Notes: generated from the letters alone by a model not told the origin. DNA of 64,000 nucleotides from Nostoc sp. NIES-4103 (GCF_002368335.1 NZ_AP018288.1:1951355-2015354); one strand, 5' to 3'. Shown: positions 44,682 to 56,300, counted from the stretch's first letter. Numbers and translations: made by a program.

Positions 44682-47600
44682 TCAACCCTTGCCTTTTTGA
44701 AAAATAATTTTAAATTCTGTTCCTTGATGGCAGTTGATCTCAAGGTTTCCCCTTAACTGCTTGATTAATCCTTGAACCAGACTAATACCCAGCGTTTTAG
44801 CTTTTTTGCTATCAAAGTCCGCAGGTAGACCGATGCCATTATCTCGAACAATCAGCGTTAAATAGCGATCGCCCCCACAAGAAAGCTGCACCAGTATCTC
44901 ACCTGCACGACCATCAACAAAGGCATATTTCAAAGCATTGGAAACTAGTTCATTAATAATCAAACCACAAGGAATAGCCGTTTCAATGTCCAAACTTGCC
45001 CCGTCAACTTGAATATTCAACTTGATTTGGCTAGAACTAACATTGTAAGAATCAAATAAATGTGTGGTTAAATCTGGAATATATTGAGCAAAATCGATAT
45101 TAGCTAAATCTTCAGAGCGGTAGAGTTTTTCATGAACCAAGGAAATGGAGGCAATGCGGTTTTGGCTATCACGGAGAATTGCCGTAGCTGGAGCATCTTT
45201 TGTGCGTCTGCACTGCATTTGCAGTAAGCTGCTGACAATTCCTAAGTTATTCTTGACGCGATGATGAATTTCTTTCAGTAATACTTCTTTTTCTTTGAGA
45301 GATGCTTTGATTTGTTCTTGTGCTTGCTTGTGTTCGGTGATGTCTTGTTGGACGGCGACAAGCACTTTTCCATACTCAGGATGATCAAAAACACATGTGG
45401 TGGCGCTACTCCAGAAAGGAGTGCCATCTTTTTTCACATTGTGGACTTCATAGGTAGCTTCACCTTGTTGCAGAACAGCAGTTCTAATTGCCCGACTCAC
45501 ATCTTCAGGGAAAATATTTTCATCTTTATAGTTGACAATTGACACATTTTGTCCTGTCAACTCATCAGGAGCGTAGCCAAACATTTGCTCGAATTTGGGA
45601 TTAGCGTAGACAATGCTGGCATCAGCAGCACTAACCAAACAAATTCCCTCTGCCATATTGCGGGTAATTACTGCTTGCAGTTCTAGCATTCGTTCAGCGC
45701 GTTTGCGATCGCTAATTTCCAAAACCACAATGCCAACTCCCACAGGTTGAGCATCTATTGAGCGAATCGGAAAGTAGGAAGCTAGCCAAGTCCGCATCAC
45801 ACCAGGAAGTTTTGCAGTTTCTCCGCTAATTTCAAAATCTAAAATTGGTTCACCTGTGGTCAAAACATGGCGTAAAACCTCTTCCTGCTTTGGTGCTAAA
45901 TCGGGGACAATCTCCCAGTGGGCCTTGCCAATATGTGCCTTTGCAGGAATGCCATTCATTTGTGCTAATGCTTCATTAATCAACGAGTAACGCAGTTGTT
46001 GATCGAGGACGGTCATCCCCACAGGGGCGCTGGTGATAAAGGCATCCAATAACTGTTGCTTGTGAGCCAGTTCTCGCTCCAGAGATTTACGTTCTGTAAT
46101 GTCAACCGCCACCCTACCCACTAACTTTTGTGCAGATAATCCGGGAATGGGGAATTTATATACCAAGAACTCACCTAGGGTACCATCTGGTCGGGGAGAG
46201 ATTTCAATCACCTCAAGTACCTGATTTGTCTGTATGACTGTTTGAATATTATCGTGATGCTGCTGAGCAATTTCAGCCGGGTAGAGGTCAAAGATGGATT
46301 GCCCAATCACCTGGTCTGGTAGTAATTTAAATGTACCTAGATAGGTTTGGTTTAAGTAAAGCACGCGCCCATTAGCATCAGTGATCCAAGCTAGTACTGG
46401 GCTGTTGTCCATAAATGCTTGAAATCGTGCTTCACTGGCTCGCAAGGCTTCTTCTGCTAAAGCGCGATCGCTAATGTCAATCAAAACTCCCAACATGCGT
46501 ACAGGTTTGCCTGCTTGGTTGTAAATACTGCGTCCTTTGCCAGTCACCCAGCGCACTTTGCCATTGGGATGAATCACTCGATATTCAGCTTCATAACCGA
46601 TATGCTTAGTCAGCGCATTGGCAATCATCTGTTCAACTCGGTCGATATCCTCTGGATGAACAGCATCGCGCCATAGTTGATAACTCGCTGCTGATGTTTC
46701 TGGTTCTAACCCTAGCAAGCGAAAGTGATTGTCATTCCAAATGACTGCTCCCGTTTGCACATCCCAATCCCAAATACCGATTTGGTTAAATTCCAGCGTC
46801 AGCCTCAGTTGTTCTTCGCTTTTGGCTAAGGCTGCTTCTACCTGTTGGCGTTCTGCTTCCACACGCTTGCGGGCGCTGATATCAGTGACCCGCACCAGAT
46901 TCATCACTTGATCGACAACTTGAATTTGTTTAACTGCGATGTTTCCCCAAAAGCAATTGCCCTGCTTGGTGACGTATTCAATTTCTTGACTCCACACACC
47001 TTGCTGGTTAACTTCTTGTGTGATGCTGGTTAGCTCATCGGGGGTAAACTGCACTTTTTGCAGAGTGTGCCCTGCAATCCCAATCAATTCGGCTTTGCTG
47101 GGAGCTTTGAATAATTCTACTGCCCGATTGTTACAGTCTGTTGTGAGGCCTGTTTCTTTTTCGACCAAAAATAGCGCATCAGCAGATTCGTTATAGACAG
47201 CTTTTAGCAAATCGCGGCTTTTGGTGATTTCTAACTCAATTTGTTTACGTTCTGTAATATCTAGAATGGCTCCATGCAACCTAATTGTTCGTTCTTGAGG
47301 ATCATAAGCTACCTCTGCTCTCGACTCCAGGTAGCGCAATGAACCATCGGGTCGGACAATGCGATACTCAACATTGAAAGGAGTTCCTTGAGCGATCGCT
47401 GCTACAAAGTGAGTCTGTAAGGTTGGGCGGTCATCTGGGTGAACCAGCTGCATAAATTCTGCTTGTGTTGGGGCTGATTTCGTGGGATTTAGACCAAAAA
47501 TCCGGAAGGTTTCCTTTGACCAAATTTGCTTTTGCGGCTCTAAGTGCCATTCCCAACTGCCCATGTGAGCAATATGTTGAGCAGAAGCTAGCAGGGTTTC

Positions 47601-49244
47601 ACTGCGCCGCAGTTTTTCTTGGGCCTGTTGCAGTTTGTTGAGTGCGGCTTGGCGTTCTGTAACGTCTTGGGCGGTGCCATAAAGGCGAATCACTTTGCCA
47701 TCAGCGTTAAATTCAGCATGTCCAATGCCCTCGGTATACATAGTAGACCCGTCAGGTTGAGACACACGCAAAATCAGTTTGTAGGATTTGCCGGTTGCAA
47801 TTGCCCGTTCAATGGCTTGGGCTAATTTTCCGGCATCATCAGGGTAATATAGTTGCAGATTTTCCTGATAAGTTGGTTCTGATTGAGCTGGATCTCTGTT
47901 GAAAAGCTCAAAAAGTTGCTTTGACCAAGTAATTTTTTGACTAGCAAGATCAAATTCCCAATTACCAAGACGGGCAACTCGCTGAGATTCTTCTAACAAG
48001 GCTTTACTCTTGCGTAGCCTTTCTTCTGTACGTTTGAGGGCGGTGACATCCACCACCAGCCCATCCCAAACCACGCGATTATCCTGCAAGCGGCGTGGCG
48101 TGGAACGAAAATGAAACCATTTCAATTTACCGCTGGGCGTTTGGATTCGTAGTTGGATATCAAATACTGACAAATGCTGCTGGGATTTATTAACTGCTGC
48201 TTGCAGGCGTGGCACATCCTCTGGGATAAACTGGCGATACAGCAAACTTGCATCTAGGAGTACATCTTCTGCCTTGACTTCGGTGAGTTTTTCAATCCCT
48301 GCACTCAGGTAGGAAAAGCGATCGCTCCCATCCAATTCACGAACTACCTGATAAACTGCGCCATTGGGCAAATTATCCCCAATCCGCCGCAACATGGCTT
48401 CTCGTTCTTGTAGTGCCAGTTCTGCTTGTTTGCGATCGCTCACATCTCCCAGTGAACCAACCAATCGCACTGGATTTCCTTGCTCATCCCAAACAGCTTT
48501 TGCCCGCGATCTAAACCATCTATAGTTACCATCTTTGCACTTAAGCCGATATTCTGTATTATAATCATCAGTTTTACGCAGTAAATAAGCTGTTTGAGCA
48601 GCATTTACTCGTTCATGATCTTCAGGATGAATACGTTTGCCCCATTCATCATCGCTATTGCTCAGTTCGTGGCGATCGTATCCCAACATTTTGAACCAAC
48701 GGTCAGACCGGAAGGTTTCATTAGTAGGTATGTCCCAATCCCAAATTGCCTCATTAGTACCTGCTATGGCTAATTGCCAGCGTTGTTCGCTATAACGCAA
48801 GGCTTCTTCTGCTCGTTTGCGTTCCCTGATTTCCCGTTCCAGTTCTTGGTTGGCTGCCTCCAATTGTGCAGAACTAGGCAAAGCAAGGAGTTTTGGGATC
48901 AACTGTATTAAAGCAATAGAGGTATATATTGATGCTAAAGCTGTGATGGCTTTGATGCAACCGCTTAGCCAATAGGTAGGATACCACAGTGTCCAAATTT
49001 CCATCAGGTGAGTGGTACCACAAGTGACAATAAATGTAGCAAACAGCCGAAATATCCAATTGAATGGCAAATCTTGACGCTTGCGAACAAAATAAAGTAG
49101 CGTCACCGGAATTGAATAATAAGCAAGTGCAATTAAAAAGTCGGATGCAATATGCAGCCCTACTAAATCTGGTTTCCAAAGATAGCAATGACCGTGGGGC
49201 ACAAACTGTTTATAAGCAAGAAGGACTTTCCAAAGTTCCAGCAT
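44682..49244 (-). CDS. Ethylene-receptor-like multi-PAS histidine kinase
   Basis: A 1520-residue membrane kinase. Residues about 25-115 form three membrane helices matching the ethylene-binding domain of plant ETR1 and Synechocystis Etr1: ASDFLIALAYYSIP (D35), then FIVTCGTTHL with the copper ligands C75 and H79. About nine PAS-like units follow (about 150-1310), for example NEAIWDWD and GSWEWHLE. The kinase core is HisKA_2 type, with EIHHRVKNNLG (H1327), and ends with a HATPase domain. The start at 49244 matches the family N-terminus (PHGHCYLW near 16); a TTG at 49274 is less likely. It overlaps or abuts the next kinase gene. Confidence 0.9.
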   Translation of the reverse strand: MLELWKVLLAYKQFVPHGHCYLWKPDLVGLHIASDFLIALAYYSIPVTLLYFVRKRQDLPFNWIFRLFATFIVTCGTTHLMEIWTLWYPTYWLSGCIKAITALASIYTSIALIQLIPKLLALPSSAQLEAANQELEREIRERKRAEEALRYSEQRWQLAIAGTNEAIWDWDIPTNETFRSDRWFKMLGYDRHELSNSDDEWGKRIHPEDHERVNAAQTAYLLRKTDDYNTEYRLKCKDGNYRWFRSRAKAVWDEQGNPVRLVGSLGDVSDRKQAELALQEREAMLRRIGDNLPNGAVYQVVRELDGSDRFSYLSAGIEKLTEVKAEDVLLDASLLYRQFIPEDVPRLQAAVNKSQQHLSVFDIQLRIQTPSGKLKWFHFRSTPRRLQDNRVVWDGLVVDVTALKRTEERLRKSKALLEESQRVARLGNWEFDLASQKITWSKQLFELFNRDPAQSEPTYQENLQLYYPDDAGKLAQAIERAIATGKSYKLILRVSQPDGSTMYTEGIGHAEFNADGKVIRLYGTAQDVTERQAALNKLQQAQEKLRRSETLLASAQHIAHMGSWEWHLEPQKQIWSKETFRIFGLNPTKSAPTQAEFMQLVHPDDRPTLQTHFVAAIAQGTPFNVEYRIVRPDGSLRYLESRAEVAYDPQERTIRLHGAILDITERKQIELEITKSRDLLKAVYNESADALFLVEKETGLTTDCNNRAVELFKAPSKAELIGIAGHTLQKVQFTPDELTSITQEVNQQGVWSQEIEYVTKQGNCFWGNIAVKQIQVVDQVMNLVRVTDISARKRVEAERQQVEAALAKSEEQLRLTLEFNQIGIWDWDVQTGAVIWNDNHFRLLGLEPETSAASYQLWRDAVHPEDIDRVEQMIANALTKHIGYEAEYRVIHPNGKVRWVTGKGRSIYNQAGKPVRMLGVLIDISDRALAEEALRASEARFQAFMDNSPVLAWITDANGRVLYLNQTYLGTFKLLPDQVIGQSIFDLYPAEIAQQHHDNIQTVIQTNQVLEVIEISPRPDGTLGEFLVYKFPIPGLSAQKLVGRVAVDITERKSLERELAHKQQLLDAFITSAPVGMTVLDQQLRYSLINEALAQMNGIPAKAHIGKAHWEIVPDLAPKQEEVLRHVLTTGEPILDFEISGETAKLPGVMRTWLASYFPIRSIDAQPVGVGIVVLEISDRKRAERMLELQAVITRNMAEGICLVSAADASIVYANPKFEQMFGYAPDELTGQNVSIVNYKDENIFPEDVSRAIRTAVLQQGEATYEVHNVKKDGTPFWSSATTCVFDHPEYGKVLVAVQQDITEHKQAQEQIKASLKEKEVLLKEIHHRVKNNLGIVSSLLQMQCRRTKDAPATAILRDSQNRIASISLVHEKLYRSEDLANIDFAQYIPDLTTHLFDSYNVSSSQIKLNIQVDGASLDIETAIPCGLIINELVSNALKYAFVDGRAGEILVQLSCGGDRYLTLIVRDNGIGLPADFDSKKAKTLGISLVQGLIKQLRGNLEINCHQGTEFKIIFQKGKG

Positions 49245-49274
49245 CAAGTTGTCGCCAACACCAGTTAAATTCAA

Positions 49275-49717
49275 TAATTAGTAGCTAATTATACTTATTT
49301 TTTTGGTTTATGATTATTGAAATTTGACCTAGAGTACCATCAATAACCTTAAGCTTGAATGTAACTTTTATAAATCTGAGGCAGAAAAAACAGGGCTTTG
49401 ACCGAAAACAGCCAGTAATATCAAGGATTCAGGCTTAACAAGAGTGTCATAACCCTTAGACCCCCTGACCTAATCCCGATTCAATTCTGGCTCAGCCTCG
49501 GTTCCCTGTGAGGAAAGGGGTAAATTTCAAAGCCTTTATCATACAAGGAAAGAGGAATGGAAGCGAGATTTTCCAGAGTCCGTGAAAACTAAGATCACCA
49601 CTAGGTATTAATTAATAATTTATAATAGTCAAAAATGTTACGTGAATGGTAGAATAATGAACTAATATCAAATGAAAAATTAATCTATTTTACTATTTTC
49701 ATAGTTTAATATTTGCT
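49275..49717. other. Divergent control interval
   Basis: About 440 bases between the divergent ethylene-kinase and triple-repeat genes. It is AT-rich toward the right end. No repeat element or ORF is evident; promoters for both genes should lie here, but I cannot place them. Confidence 0.5.
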
Positions 49718-49723
49718 TTGTTT

Positions 49724-52693
49724 ATGAAGCCCCTTGGTAAAGTTTTACAACAGGCTGACCTGATTTCATCTGAACAGGTAGAAATTGCTCTAAAAGAGCA
49801 AACACTAGTTCATGGGTTGCGGTTCGGTGAAATTCTAGCTTCCCATGGATGGCTGAAACAAAAAACAGCTGATTTTTTCTCTCAGCAGTGGACGGTTATT
49901 TTGAAGCAGAAACCAAAACAGCCATTGGGTAAATATTTAGAAGCAGCTGGGCTGTTAAATGAACATCAAATCAGAACTATCCTCGCTGAACAATCACAGA
50001 AAAATCTTCGCTTTGGAGAATTAGCTGTACTGAAAGGTTGGTTGAAACCTACTACAATTAAATTTTTTTTGGAACATCTAGCTTTGCCTCAATGGCAGCA
50101 GCACATTTGGCAGCAGGAAAAAACCTCAAACCATGAAAGTTTAGTGCAGTTAGAACAATTACACTTGGGAATGGTAGTGCCACAGCAGAACAACTTGAAA
50201 AACTCGAACTCCATTGAAAAATCGGTTTTAGCTCCCAAGTTGGTAGAGCAGGAATCATCCAACTTAAGACTGTTTAGCCGCAGCACCATCAAATTATTCA
50301 AGTTAGATCAAAAAGCTAATTGTCCGGAAGTCGTGCTGGCAGAAGTGTTGTTTTGGACAGATGGTCAACCAATTCTCACCCAAAAGCTGTGTCAATTGCT
50401 AGCAGAAACCGAAGGCATAATTGCCCCAGGAAAAGAAGCAGCAACAGTGCAACAGTTAGTACAAACCCGCTTGATTAATGATTGGGAAACTCAAGTGACT
50501 GCTGAGCATTTCCAAGAAATTAAAGAAAGTATTATTCACAATCAGCAATGCGACCCATTATTATTGTTGGAACTGTACAAGCTGGTTTGGCAACAAGGTG
50601 AAGTTGCAATAGATCACAGTCCACAACAGACACAACTATTGCATTTAGGATTGGTAGTACAGCAAAAAGACTTGTTGAAATTGGGTAACCGCATTTACCA
50701 ATTGATATTTGATCTCAATTGGGTAGAGTTAGAATTATCCCAATTCAGATTGTTTAGCTGCAACACCATCAAATTATTCAAGTTAGATGAAAAAGCTAAT
50801 TGTCCAGAAGTCGTGCTGGCAGAAGTGTTATTTTGGACAGATGGTCAACCAATTCTCACCCAAAAGCTGTGTCAATTGCTGGCAGAAACCGAAGGCATAA
50901 TTGCCCCAGGAGAAGAAGCAACAATAGTGCAACAGTTAGCACAAAATGGCTTGATTAATGATTGGGAAAATCAAGTGGCAGCTGAGCATTTCCAAGAAAT
51001 GAAAGAAAGTATTATTTCCAATCAGCAATGCGATCCATTATTACTGTTGGAAATGTACAGACTTGTTTGGCAACAAGGTGAAGTTGCAATTGATCACAGT
51101 CCAGAACAAGCAGAACTATTGCATTTAGGATTGGTGGTACAACAACAAGATTTGTTGAAATTGGGAAACCGCATTTATCAATCAGTATTCAATCGCAATT
51201 GGTTAGAGCAGGAATTAGCCAGGTTAAGACTTTTTAGCCACAACACTATCAAATTATTCAAGTTAGATGAAAAAACTAATTGTCCGCAAGTCGTGCTGGC
51301 AGAGGTGTTTTTTTGGACAGATGGTCAACCGATTCTCGCTCAAAAACTGTGTCAATTGCTAGCAGAATCAGAAGGCATAATTGCCCCAGGGGAGGAAGCA
51401 ACAACAGTACAACAGTTAGTACAAAGCCGCTTGATTGATAATTGGGAAACTCAAGTGGCAGCTGAGCATTTACAACAAATTAAAAAAAGTATTATTCACA
51501 ATCAGCAATGCGACCCATTATTATTGTTGGAACTGTACAAGCTGGTTTGGCAACAAGGTGAAGTTGCAATAGATCATAGTCCACAACAGACACAACTATT
51601 GCATTTAGGATTACTAGTGCAACAAAAAGACTTGTTGAAATTGGGTAACCGCATTTACCAATCAGTATTCAATCTCAATTGGGTAGAGCAGGAATTAGAT
51701 AAAATACTCGAACCCTCATTTGCAGAAACAACTATATATAACAATCAGATTTCATCATCTAATACTTGGAATTATGGCAATACCGCTGCACCTGAATCTA
51801 GAGTAACTAGACGATTTTGGGTGTTAGTTGCAATAGCTGGTTTGATGCTGTGTGGTTCTGGATTGATGGTCTTAGGGTTTAGTGTATTTAAATGGTTACA
51901 AATAGAAATAATTTTTAAACGAGGCAATGAGCTATTGTACCAAGGAGAATACCAACAGGCGATCGCACAATACAACAATATTTTAAAAATCGACAGCAAC
52001 TACTACCAATCTTGGACTAACCGAGGCTATGCACTAGCTCGCATGAAAGACTACAAGCAAATGCTACAGTCTTGCTCCACAGCAACTCTAATTAACCCAG
52101 AAGCTGTTTATGCATGGAATTGCCGAGGAGAAGCCCTATACAATCTCAAACAATATAATGAAGCGATCGCGGCTTTTGAGCAAGCGATTATGCTCAACTC
52201 GAAAGATCCTGTATTCTGGATTAATAAAACCGAAGTACTCCTAGCATCGAAACAACCAGACAAAGCGCTGAGTGCTGTTAATCAAGCAATTGAGCTTTTA
52301 AAAGTTGAACCTCAAAATGCAAACGCCAAAGAGTTAGCCGTTGCTTTTAGCTATCAAGCTAAGGTGTTATTGCAAAAACAACAGTACCAAGCAGCTTTAG
52401 AAGCCTATGAGCAGGCCTTAAAATACGATTCCAAGTACTTTGCGGCTTTGCGGGGTAAAGGGATCGCACTGCAAGGCTTAAATCGAGACGATCAAGCGAT
52501 CGCTCAATTTTATCTGCTTTTAGATCGTCCCCAGCTAACTAATAATCAAAAAGCTGAAACCTGGTATTATCTGGGATTGAGCTTGTGTAAATTTCGCCAA
52601 AATACTAGAGCGATCGCCGCTTTCGATCAAGCCCTGAAGCTAAAACCCGATTACCAGGCCCCTGCACAAGCTAAACAAGCTTGTTCCCAATAA
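49724..52693 (+). CDS. Three AAA_35-type C-terminal repeats with TPRs
   Basis: A 989-residue protein of unusual make-up. Residues 1-125 hold two copies of a GspE/MshE N-terminal-like unit (PLGKVLQQADLIS and PLGKYLEAAGLLN, each followed by RFGE and GWLK). Residues about 178-658 are three tandem 160-residue repeats, each with FWTDGQPILTQKLCQLL, PGEEATTVQQL, NQQCDPLLLLELYKLVWQQGE and GNRIYQ. These match the region that follows the ATPase in cyanobacterial AAA_35 proteins, but no Walker motifs exist. A membrane helix (about 696-720) and C-terminal TPRs (about 735-985) follow. A TTG two codons earlier is possible. The helix suggests cytoplasmic repeats and outside TPRs, or the reverse. Confidence 0.8.
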   Translation: MKPLGKVLQQADLISSEQVEIALKEQTLVHGLRFGEILASHGWLKQKTADFFSQQWTVILKQKPKQPLGKYLEAAGLLNEHQIRTILAEQSQKNLRFGELAVLKGWLKPTTIKFFLEHLALPQWQQHIWQQEKTSNHESLVQLEQLHLGMVVPQQNNLKNSNSIEKSVLAPKLVEQESSNLRLFSRSTIKLFKLDQKANCPEVVLAEVLFWTDGQPILTQKLCQLLAETEGIIAPGKEAATVQQLVQTRLINDWETQVTAEHFQEIKESIIHNQQCDPLLLLELYKLVWQQGEVAIDHSPQQTQLLHLGLVVQQKDLLKLGNRIYQLIFDLNWVELELSQFRLFSCNTIKLFKLDEKANCPEVVLAEVLFWTDGQPILTQKLCQLLAETEGIIAPGEEATIVQQLAQNGLINDWENQVAAEHFQEMKESIISNQQCDPLLLLEMYRLVWQQGEVAIDHSPEQAELLHLGLVVQQQDLLKLGNRIYQSVFNRNWLEQELARLRLFSHNTIKLFKLDEKTNCPQVVLAEVFFWTDGQPILAQKLCQLLAESEGIIAPGEEATTVQQLVQSRLIDNWETQVAAEHLQQIKKSIIHNQQCDPLLLLELYKLVWQQGEVAIDHSPQQTQLLHLGLLVQQKDLLKLGNRIYQSVFNLNWVEQELDKILEPSFAETTIYNNQISSSNTWNYGNTAAPESRVTRRFWVLVAIAGLMLCGSGLMVLGFSVFKWLQIEIIFKRGNELLYQGEYQQAIAQYNNILKIDSNYYQSWTNRGYALARMKDYKQMLQSCSTATLINPEAVYAWNCRGEALYNLKQYNEAIAAFEQAIMLNSKDPVFWINKTEVLLASKQPDKALSAVNQAIELLKVEPQNANAKELAVAFSYQAKVLLQKQQYQAALEAYEQALKYDSKYFAALRGKGIALQGLNRDDQAIAQFYLLLDRPQLTNNQKAETWYYLGLSLCKFRQNTRAIAAFDQALKLKPDYQAPAQAKQACSQ
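50262..51700 (+). repeat. Three 480-bp tandem coding repeats
   Basis: The string CACCATCAAATTATTCAAG recurs at intervals of exactly 480 bases (lines at 50284, 50764 and, with one change, 51244). Copies are highly alike at DNA level, showing recent duplication or gene conversion within the gene. Confidence 0.93.
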
Positions 52694-52707
52694 TTGTGTG
52701 AGTTGCT

Positions 52708-53226
52708 TTAAAAAGGCCACCAAAAAGGCTTGGTATCCGTATAAGTACGGCTAATAGTCCGGACATCAGGACGTTGGGCTTGCTTAAAATCGCTACCCAA
52801 AATTTCGTGTAAAGCTTGGGAAGGGTTATCAGTTGGCTTAAAACTAAATAAAACCTTAGCGCTGTAATGATTGCAGCCGATACCCCTGCGGGCTATAGCA
52901 CAGACAACAGGTTGATCCCCAAGCTTGTCAGTCGTCAAATATTGAGAACTACCCGTATCATAGGCAACTTGCAAACTTTTAGCTGCATTCTGGCAGCTCT
53001 GTACAGCATCGGTAGCTGAAAAATATTGCGAGATAAAGTTAAAAATCGGGTAATCTTTGGCAATTCCATCTTTGACCAAAGTCACAATTACCGTTGGGGT
53101 ACTAGTGTTAGTCTTACAGGTGACTTGCACGTTGCTAGCTCTGCTGGGCATAGAGAGTGCTGCTACAGCACCCAGAGTTAATATTGGCATCGTCCCCATA
53201 GTTGCCCAAGACTGCCACTTGTTCAT
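52708..53226 (-). CDS. COP23-domain secreted protein
   Basis: A 172-residue protein with a signal peptide (about 1-31, ending SRAS) and the COP23 domain, seen in VQVTCKTNTSTPTVIVTL, SCQNAAKSLQ and CAIARRGIGCN with conserved cysteines. COP23 was described as a circadian-oscillating, membrane-associated cyanobacterial protein; function is unknown. The ATG at 53226 is chosen because AGGAG lies nine bases upstream. It converges on the triple-repeat gene (15 bases between stops) and is divergent from tpsA by 141 bases. Confidence 0.85.
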   Translation of the reverse strand: MNKWQSWATMGTMPILTLGAVAALSMPSRASNVQVTCKTNTSTPTVIVTLVKDGIAKDYPIFNFISQYFSATDAVQSCQNAAKSLQVAYDTGSSQYLTTDKLGDQPVVCAIARRGIGCNHYSAKVLFSFKPTDNPSQALHEILGSDFKQAQRPDVRTISRTYTDTKPFWWPF

Positions 53227-53367
53227 ATTACTTAACTCCTTTTCTTGACCAAAATTGAGTCTGGAATATAGACTCAATATTATTATTACTTTTAGTTGAA
53301 TTTACTTATATTAAACTAAAAAAAACTTAAGTAATTTTCCAGTGGGATTAATTGTTCCCGATTCCAA

Positions 53368-56300
53368 ATGAAACAAGTCCCTGGCCACATTTTAATTAGT
53401 ATCACTACATCTATTTGCTGTGCAATTGCTAGCTCAGCGGCTCTAGCCCAGATTTCTCCAGATAATACACTTGGTAGCAATGTTAGTCAATCTGGTAACA
53501 TCTTTGAAATTACCGGAGGCGCACAAGTTGGTAACAACCTTTTCCATAGCTTTCGAGAATTTTCTGTACCCACTAATGGCGAGGCTTTTTTCAACAACAG
53601 CAGCAACATTACTAACATTATCAATCGGGTGACAGGTGGTTCAATTTCCAATATTGATGGCTTAATTAGAAATAACTACGGTGCGAATTTCATCTTGATC
53701 AATCCCAGCGGCATTAACTTTGGTGCCAATGCCCGACTCGATATTGGAGGCTCGTTTTTAGCAAGTACGGCCAATAGCCTCAAATTTGCTGATGGTGTAG
53801 AATTTAGTGCCACTGACACTTCAGTTTCCCCTCTACTAACAATTAGTGTGCCAATAGGCTTACAATTTGGGCAAAATCCCCAAGCGATTCGTGTCCAAGG
53901 TCAGGGGCATAACATCAGTTTGCAAAGTTCCATATTTTCACCCTTTACCAGGGGAAATAGCACCGGGCTGGAAGTGAAGCCAGGTAATACCCTAGCCTTG
54001 GTAGGAGGAGGGATTATCTCAGAAGGTGGAACACTAAAAGCCGAAGGCGGACGCATTGATTTAGGTAGTGTGGCAGGAGGTTTAGTCAGTCTCAATCCCA
54101 ATGCCCAAGGGTGGAATTTAAGTTATGAGAATGTGACAAACTTCCAAGATATTGCCCTATCTCAAAAAGCACTAGCAGATACCAGTGGCCCTGGTAGTGG
54201 CTCAATTCAGTTACAAGGGCGAAACATCTCCATCGCCGATGGCTCAGTTGTGTTAATTCAAACCCAAGGAGCGGAATCAGCAGGTAATATTAACGTCAAT
54301 GCCTCCGAGTCCTTGTCCCTAGTGGGAACCACAGCAGATGGGCAAATTTCCAGCAACTTATTTACAGAAACTATCGGCGGTGGCAAAGGCGGAGATATTA
54401 CCGTTGCTACTCCCCGCTTAGTGGTTCAGGATGGAGCAATTATATCTACAGTCACTTATACCGCTGCTCCTGGCGGAAATATTGTGATTAAAGCTGCTGA
54501 TTCTTTGCAAATGTCTGGATATTCACCATTTAACCCCAGTCAATTCAGCAACATCACAGCGGCAACTTTTGGTGCGGGAGCAGGTGGGAACTTGACGATT
54601 GAGGCGAGTAAGTTGATGATCAGCGATCGCTCATTTTTATCTGCGGCAACTTTTGGTGATGGTACGGGAGGCAATATAGATATCAAAGCTGCCAACTCAG
54701 TAGAAATATCAGGAACTGGATATGGGGAGTTTCAACGGACTTTTCCAGTAGGAGCGCTGTTAGGGACAGTCAAACCCACAGACCGAGGAACGGGCATATT
54801 CACTCAAACTGTAGGCGCGGGTACTTCCGGAAACCTCAATCTAGAGACTCCCTCCCTGATTATGAGCAACGGCGCGATCATATTTAACGCCACATTTATT
54901 CAGGGGGTAGGAGGAAATGTCAACATCAATACCTCTGATTTGCAAGTGAACGGCTCTGGTATTCTTGCAGGCAGTACTCGTGGCAGTACTGGTACAGGTG
55001 GTAATATCACAATTAATACTAAGCAATTGGGTTTGCAAGATGGCGGCATCATTATTAGTGCTACCTTGGGTGATGGTGCAGGCGGGAATGTGGACATTAA
55101 TGCTGCCGACACTATACAAGTGCAGAGAACCCCACCTGGAGCCGTTCTTTTAGCTGGCATCTACACCAATACTACCTACGGTACGGGTAAAGGCGGCGAC
55201 ATCAGCATTAACACAGGCAAAGTGTCAATACAACAAGGGGTAATTGCCAGCAATACAGGAGCTTCTCTACCGAATGGCGCTATCCCCCTTGGGGGGCCAG
55301 GGGGAAATGTAGTCCTCAATGCCCGCGAGTCTGTAGAAATAGCTGGCGTGCAACCCGATCCAAGGTTTCCCAGTGGTTTAGGTACCTCAGGTTTTAGCCC
55401 ATCTCGCTCAGGTAACTTGACAGTTTCCACAAAGAAGCTGATTCTCCGCGATGGGGCAGATGCATCAACAGCGACTTTAAATGCTGGTCAAGGCGGAACC
55501 TTAACCGTCAATGCTTCCGAATCAGTAGAACTCAGTGGTATCTCAATCGGCAACTTAACTCTAGGTGGCTTATCGGCTGCTGCTGGACGTGCTAACTTGC
55601 CAGAACTGCAAGCAACGGGTGCTTCCGGCGACATCAACGTTTTTACAGACAAATTAATTATTCGAGATGGGGCAAGAATTGACGTGGAAAGTTTAGGCTC
55701 AGGAAATGCTGGGAATCTGCGAGTCGTAGCTAACTCCATTCTGTTAGATAATCAAGGAATTATATCTGCTGCCACCACATCTGGTGAAGGTGGCAACATC
55801 TTCCTACAAACAAATTCCCTACTCATGCGCCATAACAGTCAGATATCAGCCACCGCTGGAGGTAGTGGTAACGGCGGTAATATCGATATTACTGGTTTTA
55901 GTCCCGCCAACTTCGTCACGCTGTTAGAAGGCAGTAAGATTACTGCTGATGCTGTCGAGGGAAGAGGAGGAAATATCAGCATCAACACCAGAGGATTCTT
56001 TGTGTGTCCGACTTGTCAGATCACTGCTAGTTCTCAGCTGGGAATCGCTGGACAAATCAGCATCATTACACCAGAGGCAGAAAATAACTTTGAAATTGTC
56101 GATTTACCCCAAGAGGTAGCGAAACCTGAACAAGTGGTAGCTCAAGCTTGTCGAGCAACAACAACACAAGATAGAAGCGAATTTACCATCACCGGACGTG
56201 GAGGATTGCCACCTCGACCGAGTGAACAGCTCAGTAGTGGAGCTTTGATTAGTTTTGATGCTACTGTTCCCACTGCTGCAACAGAGGTGCAAAATAGCTT

